From Agapanthus africanus (lineage: Eukaryota; Streptophyta; Magnoliopsida; Asparagales; Amaryllidaceae): DNA of 64,000 bases. The notes beneath the pieces were generated by a model. It saw only the letters and a list, made by a program, of their open reading frames with translations. It searched no databases and was not told the DNA's origin. Location of the stretch: contig CM057337.1 of assembly GCA_030015575.1 (NCBI GenBank), positions 296,756,044 to 296,820,043 of the forward strand, in the 5' to 3' direction. Positions within the stretch are counted from its first letter, which is position 1. Each line of letters starts with the position of its first letter. Positions 53,679 through 64,000 of this stretch are shown piece by piece. The position numbers were made by a program, and so were the translations under genes.

Positions 53679-55428
53679 TGTTGGGGTAAAAATTTACACC
53701 CCGGTTGACCGAGTCAAAGTCAAGGTCAACCCCAAGCCAGGTGGGCCCAAGCCCGGGTCAAGTGGGCCCATGCCCAGGTCGAGTCCGAAACATGAAGCGG
53801 CCGACCCTCCCCATGCTAAAATATAAATCATGTCATAAATAATTTTTATGTAATATTTTTTATGCATGAATGTAAACAAAATGGGCATAAAGCCAATATT
53901 TTGTAAGCCCATGGCTTATGTGCAAAATGAAATGGCACATGAGCCATGGGATGGCAAAATGCCATTTTGTGAAGCCCAAGGGGCTATGTGTAAAATGTAT
54001 GGCCTATAAAGGCAAAGATAATGAAAATATCTATCAACTTTTTCTCTCTCCAAAAAAGTTTCAGATCTGAGATCTTTCTTCCTTCTTCAAGGTTCCAAAA
54101 CCTTCTTCTTTCTTTTGAATTAAATCAAGAGTTTTACTCTTCCTTTTTCAAAACAAAATAGTTTTTCACCACAAAACCCACAAAGGGAAACTTGGATCTG
54201 CCATCAGATCTCAAAAATGAGAGATTTTGAGATCTCACATCTCTTGACCTTCAAGATCCAGCTTAACAGAGGAGGAAGAAGAAGAACATCTTTCATTAAA
54301 CCCCCAAAGAAAAGAATACATTCAGGAGCCCGGCTCCTCTCTGATTTCTCTTTTGAGAAATCATTTTTTTCAGGCTAAAAGCCTCTTGTCCTCTCCAGCG
54401 CGCAGCGCACGTGCGCAAAGCGCCCGCGTGCCGACACGTGGCGCGTGCGCTTGCGCACCTGCGCGCTTGCGAAAGTACGCAAAGCGCCCACGTACCGACA
54501 CGTGGCGCGCGCGCGCTTGCGCTCCAACGCGCATTGCGCAAAGCGCCCACGGTCCGACACGTGGCGCGCGCGCGCTTGCGCACCTGCGCGCAACGCACAT
54601 TGCGCAAAGCGCCCACGTGCCGACACGTGGCGCGCGCGCTCGCTTGCGCACCTGCGCGCAGCGCTCTTGCGCAAAGCGCCCACGTGCCGACACGTGGCGC
54701 GCGCGCTTGCGCACCTGCGCGCAACGCGCATTGCGCAAAGCGCCCACGTGCCGACACGTGGCGCGCGCGCGCTTGCGCACCTGCGCGCAGCGCTCTTGCG
54801 CAACGCGCCCACGTGCCGACACGTGGCGCGCGCGCTTGCGCACCTGCACGCAGCGCTCATGCGCAAAGCGCCCACGTGCCGACACGTGCCGCGCTTGCGC
54901 CTGAGCGCACAGCACCTAAGCGCACAGCGCCCAAGGTGCTGCCCCACGCATCCTTTGGATGCCTTTTCCTCTTTATTTATATATATATATGTATATATAT
55001 ACATTTGTATGCAAATGTACACATACACATACTCCACGACACTGTCTCTGTTAGAAAAAATTTCTAACGGGGCGCTGCCCCGCACCCCGCAAGGGGGCTG
55101 CTAGTCCCCTTGACCCCCAGCCCGCTATCCGGGTAGCGGGACCCCCGTAAAAACTCTGCGTGGCTCCCGATATATCCAAACCCCCCTTTCAAAACACAAT
55201 ACACGTACACTGCATATTGAGTTCGCATGACCATTTTAACCCGTTAATCGGAGGTTCCCTCGCCCCAAAGGCGAGGGGTAATTAACGGCAGCTTAGTCCG
55301 CGGCTGCCGGAGATTCGGATCCCCACAATCATTAAACCCCGGCCTACCCTAGGCAGGGGGAATCTGTAGTACGTCTGACAAGCGCGCGCGTATTCCCATC
55401 TCAATGGGGTGACGAAAAACACCCTACA
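53679..55428 (+). repeat. 3' LTR of element C
   Basis: 1750 bp with the same ends as the 5' LTR. The main length difference is a missing stretch of about 16 bp in the first array unit. It is followed by CTAAC (55429-55433). Confidence 0.93.
54395..54900 (+). promoter_or_regulatory. Second copy of the G-box/DRE-like array
   Basis: The 3' LTR copy again has eight units. Some cores are altered (TACCGAC in unit 2, GTCCGAC in unit 3 and CACGTGCC at the end), but CACGTGG is kept in units 1 to 7. Confidence 0.68.
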
Positions 55429-57317
55429 CTAACATCGTTTTTAATCCCAAATAACATATAATAAATGCTGGTGTGTATACGCATCCGTATACACCACCAC
55501 AGACTGCGGGGGTGCTATACGCCATCCACCCGACTTCTCCCCGTAGATATAAATCTACTCACATGGTCCTCGCTCGCCGGTGCCGACGTCGCCACGCGCT
55601 TGCTTGTCGTCTCGAAGTCCACATGGGGTACCTACATATCAAAACGCACCATATCGCATTAAAATCCGACTCATGGCCAAAACGACGCACGAATCCCACA
55701 TAGGTCAAAACCGATGGTTGCTCTCTCAAACCAACCCAAAAACCCTCGACGTCGGCGTGCAAACGCCCGACCATCGAGAAAGCTCCCAACACACTCATTT
55801 GTACAATTACAAGCACTAAGTATAATATAAAATAGCTTAAAATTCACAAAAACCCCAATTTCACTTAAAAGGTCATTTTTCCGAAAATCTAGCAAGCACA
55901 AATCACCGTTTTTGTACAAAACATGATGTTTTAACAATTCTAGTGACCAAGATGATAACTTAATATCTTAATTATGTCATAGAAACCATTACGTAAATTT
56001 TAAACCCACAATTTAATTCGATTTCAAAAGCCTAGTTTGCAATATTAACCAATTTTAACAATTTTATAGCAAAAAAATGCACAAACTACAATCTAGCTTG
56101 GATTTTCATGAACTAAAGTATTAAACTACAATTTTAAATGTTAATAATGCCAAGAATAACCTATTTAGATTTTTAACTCACCTCTTTACCTTGATCACTT
56201 AAATCTAGTTTGAAAAAATAGCTTGATTAGAACAATTTACAAGTCACATTATGCAAATTAACAACTATATTACATTTTGCATGTCTTAAAATATTAAACC
56301 ACACTTAACTAACTTGATTTATTTATAAAAAAAAACTAACTTTAGTTCAAACCCTAATCTTCAAATTTCAAGTTTGAAATTAGAACCATAATAGAACACC
56401 AAAGTTAGTTAACTTGAAGTCATTAACCTACAATTAACCATTGGGTTAGGATAATACCTCACAAATCAAGAGATCAACCTTACAACCATGGCTCCAAAAG
56501 TGGTCCCAAGCTCCAAGATCCATGCTACTATGGCGAAGGAATAAAGGGTAGAGATTGGATTTGGAGTTTGTGAGGTTTTTTGATGGATTTTGTTGCATTT
56601 TGCAAGGATTTTGACTTGGAAAGAGATGAAAATTTTGGAGGGGCTGATGCTGGATTGTGGAAGGTGGGGCTCGGCCAATTTTGATGAGGGGAGAGAGAGA
56701 GTGATGGTGTGTAGTAGTGGGAAAAATTATAAGTCAACACAAGACCCATACCTCATTTAAACCTTCATGCTTTCTTTTTTTCTTTTTTTTTTTGGGTGTG
56801 ATAAGAAGTGAGGTTGAGAGAGGGCTGCTGGGAATGGATTCGTCCAATCAAAGTAGTGTGAATGTTTGTATGAATGGGTTGAATTTCTAAGTCAAAAAAA
56901 CCTTCCTTCATTATTGCATCACACTAGTTAATTCTATTTTTTTTTCATTTTATCACCAATTCAACTTCAACCTAGAATTCTCAAGAAACATGGAGGCAAA
57001 GTGAGAAAAGAGAACATTTTATCAACTTGTATTTAAGTTTTCATGGTGCACAAAAATTGTATTAACCCATTCCAGTTTGTAATTTCTCCTAATTAAATGT
57101 ATTAGTGACGGCTTAAAATAATAATAAAACAATTTTTTTTCAGAAAATTTGAAATTTCACCAGTGGCTCAATAAACACCAAATACTAGCAATTATATAGC
57201 TAGAATATGTATATTTAATTTTTATAATAAGATATTTGTATTTTGACTTTTTACAGAAAACCCCCTTATTTTACCGTTTTTTCGAAATTTCACCGAAACG
57301 ATTTTCAAAACGTTACA
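55429..57317 (-). repeat. 3' LTR of element D, right part
   Basis: Resumes after C with CTAACATCG and ends CGTTACA. It is AT-rich, with no credible ORF. It matches 62630-64000 as far as that copy extends. Confidence 0.9.
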
Positions 57318-57330
57318 ATCTTCCCCCCTT
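57318..57330 (-). other. Polypurine tract of D
   Basis: The minus strand reads AAGGGGGGAAGAT next to the 3' LTR start TGTAACG. The preceding GACCGAATTTCTTT is typical of Tekay/Del elements. Confidence 0.88.
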
Positions 57331-59807
57331 AAAGAAATTCGGTCCCCGAATTTAAATTAAAACTTTCCCCAAATACTAAAATATTTCAGCCAAAACCATC
57401 AAATCGCCGGGGCTCCGAAATCATAAATACATAAAACAAATCGTAGCGCAACGCATGCGCATGAAAAATGAGCATATAACTCAAATCAGAACTCCGTCAA
57501 GCATCCCGCAATCATCGGAATCATGGGGAAGACATCAATACCAAATCCAAAGTAAAACCAATATGATATAAATCGAAACTATACATGTAAAATATATTCA
57601 GGTACTGTCCTCTGACTAGTCCTGCTCAGTACGAAAACACATCGCAATTATCATAAAAAAACGTACTGCTCTATACGAAATCAATCCTAAAATACGCGTA
57701 TGAATACTACGTGTGTCTGGTGCGCACGACAATCAAAATCCAAATATATGCCATACATATGCACAGAAACAACATCTAAGTGCATCGGGTGTGCACGAAA
57801 CATCTGTCATAGGCAACATGTGTGCTTGACAGCAAAATCAGGTGCATCTGACATGCACGAAAAATCTCGATTTAGTGCATCTGGTGTGCACCAAAATCAC
57901 ACTTCAAAACATGCGCCCAACATGCGCGAAAATCTAAATCAGGTGCATCCATCGTGCACGAAATCATGAAATCCAATATCAAGTGCCGAACATGCGCAAA
58001 ATCAAATCAGGTGCACAAGGTGCACAAAACAAATATCGAACATCACCATCGAAATCAAAGTCCAAGGCATCTAAATGCACAACATACGTAACACTGCACT
58101 GCAAGCATATATGAACTATACCGCGTGCAAAAACAAAATCGTGTGCGTATATACGCACAAAATCAACTCAAATGTCTAAAACCGTAAAATCGCAAACATG
58201 TGAAACCAAGCACGAAAACGATATCAAGTGAAACACTGTGCAAAGATCGTAAATCCTCAATCATCAAAATCAAATCATAGGAATCAATCACCCAAAACAT
58301 CGAAATCAATAATGGCGGAATAGTACCGCTCAAGTGCATCCTCTAAGAATCTCGGACCAACTGTCGCGGTCACTAGTGGGACGTCGCGTCGATGATCATG
58401 AACTCTGGCCTGCTGGTGTGCGTAACACGACCACTCCTGGGTCCAAGTCTTCTCGTAATTTGTCCCAGAAAGGTCCTGTCGAGGTCTCTCCCAAATCTCG
58501 CCTCTGCCGAACTGTCCGAAAGTCATCGTTCCTTACTATATCTGTTCTCGTTCCAGAACGGCTGCATACTCATCACGACTCCTTCTGGAAGGTAAATCCA
58601 AGTACCATGCCTTGGCATGCGCATCGCATCTCTGATGTCGGCGGAGTGGAACGTCATCTCATCTAGATCTGGTACGAACCTCTTACTTCACTTTCCTCTA
58701 ATGTCGTCTTCTTTGGACTCGTCTCGTCGCGGCTGCATGGACTGAGCTCCAACGGCTATCCTCGTATCTGGAGTCTCCCAAGAAATGCATCTCACCACCT
58801 AGTATCCGAATTAAGTCGAGCCATCCGATCGAATCGTCAAAACCTCATAATCCCCCAAGAGCTCAACATCTTGGGCACAGTTTAATAGTATCGAGTACAT
58901 ACCACAGCATTGGTGGTCCAGCCGTAGAAGGGCAAACCCAAGCCTCACTAATGGCGCCGTAGAACTGCCGCAAACCCGAGGTTCAAAGGCTTTCACACGG
59001 TCATTAAGTCGAGTTAGGGTTTCATTCTTCTAGAGGGACCATAGAATTGCCTGCATGTCTTTCCGACTACTTTAAACTTGGAATAATAGGTTTCTGACAT
59101 TCGATCGTCTCTGTCGACTCTCAACGTCTCCGCGTGAAGTCGTCTCTTGCTGGAATCAATCTATCTGATGACCTCTCATCGGGTAGGCGAACGAACCACA
59201 TGTCCTAGTCATTCATCCTCAGGTGAATAGCGACCTTCTATCATCTCTTAGTACAACTTGTACTGCAATAGCTCCAACATATAGGGCGATATCTCGTCGC
59301 TCGCAGCAACAACTGGCTCACTCGTCTACACGCTGAACAGTGCCTCAATCATCATGAGTAAGCAATACACCAATGGTCATCAAAATCTGGCTGGCCTCTA
59401 TCATTGGCTCAATCCTCTAGTGTCGATCCGCACATCCGAGTAACCTCATAAAGGCGATCCGCCAAACGCTCGTGGTGCGGAAACACAGTAAAAAGACACA
59501 TCTCCGCAATCGTGTGTCGCCGGAATTTCGCCCTGGTCAGTCCTCGTTCATGACGAGCTCGTGCTGACCGCAACTCTAGCTGTAGCTCTCCCTGCCCGTA
59601 ATCGTCGCAGCAAAACCATAACTGGTACTGATGAGGCTAGATCGGAATGAATATAATACTGAACAAAGAAATGTACATCCTAAGGCTTCTTAAGTGGAGT
59701 AGCGTATCGTAAATATGCCGCGGAACATACCTACGGTACGTCACTCTACTTTAGTCACCTATTCCATCAACCAAGGGTCATCCAACGCTCCGAAGGTAAA
59801 AACCTAA
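57331..59807 (-). other. Element D interior, no readable gag or pol
   Basis: About 2.5 kb. The half near the polypurine tract is AT-rich with a series of short palindromes (57715-58165). The half near the primer site has normal base composition, with ORFs up to 110 codons that do not resemble a known domain. If a gag lay here it has decayed past recognition by eye. Confidence 0.65.
57715..58165. repeat. Series of short TGCAC/GCGC palindromes in D
   Basis: About ten imperfect repeats at roughly 25-45 bp intervals. Each has a small inverted repeat such as GTGCATCTGACATGCAC, GTGCATCTGGTGTGCAC, GTGCATCCATCGTGCAC, GGTGCACAAGGTGCAC or TGTGCGTATATACGCACA, separated by CGAAAATC-like spacers. Confidence 0.65.
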
Positions 59808-59820
59808 CGCTCTGATACCA
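59808..59820 (-). other. Primer-binding site of D (initiator tRNA-Met)
   Basis: The minus strand reads TGGTATCAGAGCG, four bases from the LTR end at 59825. Confidence 0.88.
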
Positions 59821-59824
59821 ACTT

Positions 59825-62800
59825 TGTCACGACCCGAAAGTACGGAACCTGACCGGCACTTAAACTACGAACGTCTCGAGGCGTACGTAATCTAAGTAAA
59901 CCGAAAACCCAGAAATCCAAACCAAGAAAGATGTAGAGTGCAGGAAAAACCAACTTAAAGCAAGTAGTTTCAATAGCATAAGCCGAATTAGGCGGTTTTA
60001 AAAACATCAAAAAATTCCCGAAAATTTCGGCAAAGTCTCCTTTGTAAATACTGGCCCCTAAATGGGATACAACATGAATAGTATACGAAATCAATAAAAA
60101 GGCATCCCCAAGCGGGAGCTAGCTCTTCGTCAATCGACGGTCACAACCACACAAGCAATATAATATACAACGCCAAGGGCGAGGATCAAAATTCAAAAGG
60201 AAACTCAAAAACCACAAGAAAACCACAGAAATACAACGCGCGACTCTAAGGTCGAAAGAATAAACATCACTGGTCTCTATCTCAAATAAATACATGTTTG
60301 GTTGATGGAACTTCTAGATACAACAGAATAATAATATACAAGATATAAAATGGGGGTACGATACAAGTAAACCCACCTACTAGCAAATCACCCGAAGAAA
60401 ACTATGCCCGCAAGCCGTAAAGAAATCTGTACGGCAAACCTGCAAGAAACTGGGACACAACGGGGGTGAGTTGCCAACTCGTGAATAGAAAAACATCCAC
60501 GAAAAGAAATCGCATAAATAACGCAACCTAGGTCAACGATCATAATATATCCTCAATTATATATATAACATGCAACCTATAACAAGGATAGGGTAAACAT
60601 CTAACCCGAGTGTAATCTCATGTGCCCGTGTCAGTGCCTCAGGTAGCAATATATCATATGAATGAGGTATGAATGCATGAAAACAGAATACATGTAAATG
60701 AAGAACTGTTTTCATAATTTAGTGAGATTTCCTTTGTATTTTTTAAATGAGATATCATAATGAAATCAGCATAAAACAGTGCCTAGCATCGGCACAAAAC
60801 GTAATCCCAATATCTCAATATCTCTGTATCACAGTCTCTGTACCTCAATATCTCGAAATCTCAATGTCTCAATCACAATATCTAGGGCGCCGTCAGTCCA
60901 GACCGGCCCCTGCCATCCATCTCAAGACCACGACGGTATCCTCCAGATATCCGACGCGTCGGGTAAAATCACCGGTAGGTAGTGCTCCCCTGCCAGGCTC
61001 ACATCGTCATCATCACGCGCTTCTTGCCCCAGGGTACCTTACCGGGTCCACCATGTACCCGAAACGGTTCATCCGTCTCCTCGAATCGGGTCTCGAAATC
61101 CATCAGCAAACTCATGGTGGACGATTCATACATCATGGGAAAACCGCACTTTTTATTTTAAAAGAGAGAAAAGGTTTATTTATGTTTTTGCGGTTTTCCT
61201 CCAAATCCAGAAAGTCTCATGGAAATCCGAATCCAAAACCTCAATAACACGTAAAATAGTGAATATATGCATGAGAATCCATGAATGCGGCATAACAATG
61301 AATAACAGTATGCATGAAGTGTCAAGTAATAACTACAATGTTAAGCTGGCATATAAGGCAGGTACACTAATATCATGTCAAATTACTAACTAACAAGCTA
61401 AGTCAAGCAATAATATTTTCTAAGGTGTACGTGACATGACAATTACCGATGAAGATGTGTGTGAGCCGGCAAGTAAGTGTACGCGGTACATACGCATCAT
61501 CGGTAATGGTGTTGGTGTCCTAACAATATGATATCAACATTGCAATAAGAAATTATAACATAAGTATGCGATGCGAAGCGAACCACAATAATAAGCGGGA
61601 GCTGAATACTAGATGCAACTGTAACTAACCTGCATTAATCTAATATAAATCCTACAAATGGTGCCTTTTGAAATAACACGAATCATGGGGTTTTGAAAAT
61701 AGGGGCTACGGTGTTTTTATGAAAAGATACGTCTTTTGAAATGTTCGTAGGATCCCTTGGACTGTCTTTTAAAATACCCACGATTCGTTAGTTTTTGAAA
61801 TAGGTAAGAACCGACTCTAATCTAACAACTAAACTAAACAAAAGGGCTAAGCTAACAAGCTGGACTACAGGTAAAGAAACCGCCTAACATCTGAGTCGAT
61901 CCATATACATACCTGTATATATATTAGTCGGTGATCCCGTCTCAATAATATCATATCTGATACCATATCTATAATCAGACATCCCAAGTCAAGAGTGCGG
62001 ATCAATCATCAAAATATAGCTCGTACGTAAATCCGTCGTACGGCATCCCCAAATCTGGGTACGGGTCAATATCATATTCCTCACACTATTCCTTAGGTAT
62101 CCTCTTTATCCAAGATCATAGTCTAGGGTACTGACCTATGTCTAGTACAATACTAATATCCTCAATATACTCATGATCTGACTACCGATCGACAATCTCG
62201 TACAAACCGATATCGTCAGCACAATCATCATCAAGGGGTATACATCGCCCGATACGGCCTAATATCAATATCCTAGCATATCATATCTTATATCACGATC
62301 ACATGTCGACCATTTTATTTATAACACTATTCACCCGTATCGCCGCTCCAAGATCCGCTATAACCCCAGGACGTACCTCAAGTACGAATCCTGCCATATC
62401 ACTGATATCACAACCACAAAACAAATCTCGTCGACTCAGCTCAATCCCTATATCATCCTCAAATCCGTATGTGAACACATAATCCCATACCCATGTGAAC
62501 ACATAACTATAACGAATCCCATGAGCACATATAAATAGGAATGTATGCAAGTATGTATGTGTGTATGTGTAGTGCAACACTACCCTAGGGTTCGCAACAC
62601 TAAAGTAATCCAATACACCAATATCCATCCTAACATCGTTATTAATCCCAAATAACATATAATAAATGCTGGTGTGTATACGCATCCGTATACACCACCA
62701 CAGACTGCGGGGGTGATATACGCCATCCACCCGACTTCTCCCCGTAGATATAAATCTACTCACTTGGTCCTCGCTCGCCGGTGCCGACGTCGCCACGCGC

Positions 62801-64000
62801 TTGCTTGTCGTCTCGAAGTCCACATGGGGTACCTACATATCAAAACGCACCATATCGCATTAAAATCCGACTCATGACCAAAACGACGCACGAATCCCAC
62901 ATAGGTCAAAACCGATAGTTGCTCTCACAAACCAACCCAAAAACCCTCGACGTCGGCATGCAAACGCCCGACCATCGAGAAAGCTCCCAACACACTCATT
63001 TGTACAATTACAAGCACTAAGTATAATATAAAATAGCTTAAAATTCACAAAAACCCCAATTTCACTTAAAAGGTCATTTTTCCGAAAATCTAGCAAGCAC
63101 AAATCACCGTTTTTGTACAAAACATGATGTTTTAACAATTCTAGTGACCAAGATGATAACTTAATATCTTAATTATGCCATAGAAACCATTACGTAAATT
63201 TTAAACCCACAATTTAATTCGATTTCAAAAGCCTAGTTTGCAATATTAACCAATTTTAACAATTTTATAGCAAAAAAATGCACAAACTACAATCTAGCTT
63301 GGATTTTCATGAACTAAAGTATTAAACTACAATTTTAAATGTTAATAATGCCAAGAATAACCTATTTAGATTTTTAACTCACCTCTTTACCTTGATCACT
63401 TAAATCAAGTTTGAAAAAATAGCTTGATTAGAACAATTTACAAGTCACATTATGCAAATTAACAACTATATTACATTTTGCATGTCTTAAAATATTAAAC
63501 CACACTTAACTAACTTGATTTATTTATAAAAAAAAACTAACTTTAGTTCAAACCCTAATCTTCAAATTTCAAGTTTGAAATTAGAACCATAATAGAACAC
63601 CAAAGTTAGTTAAATTGAAGTCATTAACCTACAATTAACCATTGGGTTAGGATTATACCTCACAAATCAAGAGATCAACCTTACAACCATGGCTCCAAAA
63701 GTGGTCCCAAGCTCCAAGATCCATGCTACTATGGCGAAGGAATAAAGGGTAGAGACTGGATTTGGAGTTTGTGAGGTTTTTTGATGGATTTTGTTGCATT
63801 TTGCAAGGATTTTGACTTGGAAAGAGATGAAAATTTTGGAGGGGCTGCTGCTGGATTGTGGAAGGTGGGGCTCGGCCAATTTTGATGAGGGGAGAGAGAG
63901 AGTGATGGTGTGTAGTAGTGGGAAAAATTATAAGTCAACACAAGACCCATACCTCATTTAAACCTTCATGCTTTTTTTTTTTTTTTTTTTTTTGGTTGTG
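59825..64000 (-). repeat. 5' LTR of element D, running off the window
   Basis: 4176 bp visible of about 4.69 kb. It contains the intact C target site, CTAAC at 62630-62634. A 174-codon frame at 62299-62823 spans this site and is broken by C in the other LTR; I see no sign that it is a gene. A long T-run lies near 63972-63993. Confidence 0.9.

Larger units (their letters stand above)
46950..55428 (+). mobile_element. Element C: gag-only Tat-type Ty3/gypsy element
   Basis: 8.5 kb with LTRs of 1765 and 1750 bp, a primer-site-like sequence, one intact gag and a G-rich polypurine tract. Between gag and the 3' LTR there is no pol, only tandem-repeat-rich DNA. It fits the class of LTR elements that keep Gag and lack Pol (TR-GAG type). 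The target duplication is TTAAC on the left and CTAAC on the right; the uninterrupted site at 62630-62634 reads CTAAC. Confidence 0.92.
44140..64000 (-). mobile_element. Element D: gypsy-type element with very long LTRs and a short non-coding interior
   Basis: The minus-strand order is 5' LTR (59825 to beyond 64000), primer site, a 2.5-kb interior, polypurine tract and 3' LTR (44140-57317, split by C). The LTR is about 4.69 kb without C, longer than the interior. The LTR end GGGTCGTGACA, the spacer with TTGGTATCAGAGCG, and the words GACCGAATTTC before the G-rich polypurine tract are typical of Tekay/Del chromoviruses. No Gag or Pol can be read, so it resembles a large retrotransposon derivative that depends on a helper. 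Confidence 0.8.

Noticed and set aside
57715..58165. Possible CRISPR-like array
   Set aside because: Repeats are short, diverged and palindrome-centred with no constant repeat and variable spacer layout. The context is a plant retrotransposon.
62299..62823. 174-codon ORF in the D 5' LTR, broken by C in the other LTR
   Set aside because: It is inside an LTR, codon use looks random, and the sequence is partly a TATG/CATA-rich repeat. It was not kept as a gene disrupted by C.

Overview
The window is plant nuclear DNA made entirely of nested LTR retrotransposons. I found no host gene, rRNA, tRNA gene or CRISPR array. The evidence is Ty1/copia and Ty3/gypsy LTR pairs, plant primer-binding sites (initiator-Met and Asp tRNA), polypurine tracts, matching 5-bp target-site duplications (TSDs), and Angela-, Athila- and Tat-type proteins. 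This is what gene-poor heterochromatin of a flowering plant with a large genome looks like. The species cannot be told from the sequence.

The layout is a set of Russian dolls, and I name the elements E, A1-A3, B1, B2, C and D. E (Athila-type gypsy, minus strand, decayed) fills 1-5203. A1 (copia, plus) sits in the LTR of E and starts at 5204; its right end lies beyond the window. Three elements sit inside A1: B1 (7928-17558, minus, Angela/BARE-type copia with one intact Pol ORF), A2 (20669-41018, minus) and B2 (from 41370, minus). A3 (27819-37992, plus) sits inside A2. D (from 44140, minus, a largely non-coding element with chromovirus-like ends) sits inside the pol of B2. C (46950-55428, plus, a gag-only Tat-type gypsy element) sits inside the left LTR of D. 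The deepest chain is E > A1 > B2 > D > C. TSDs that support it: ATGCT (B1), ATACA (A2), CTTGT (A3) and CTAAC (C, one base changed on the left). The uninterrupted target of C is preserved in the second LTR of D at 62630-62634.

Only two proteins look intact: the 1108-residue protease-integrase-RT-RNase H polyprotein of B1 and the 746-residue Gag of C. B1 has no gag. The A elements have neither a gag nor a readable pol, yet A3 has about 99.5% identical LTRs, so the A family has recently moved with borrowed proteins. A and B share a roughly 2-kb non-coding leader with recurring structures: a GC-rich hairpin after the primer site, a duplicated block of about 137 bp, and three evenly spaced TTGRC...GTCAA hairpins. 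These are candidate RNA packaging or translation signals of a parasite-helper set of elements.

The LTRs of C carry an eight-unit GC-rich array. Most units hold two G-box/ABRE cores in a short inverted repeat around a DRE-like core. C also carries a 20-bp minisatellite with a 120-bp higher-order period. All percentages and counts of differences were made by eye.
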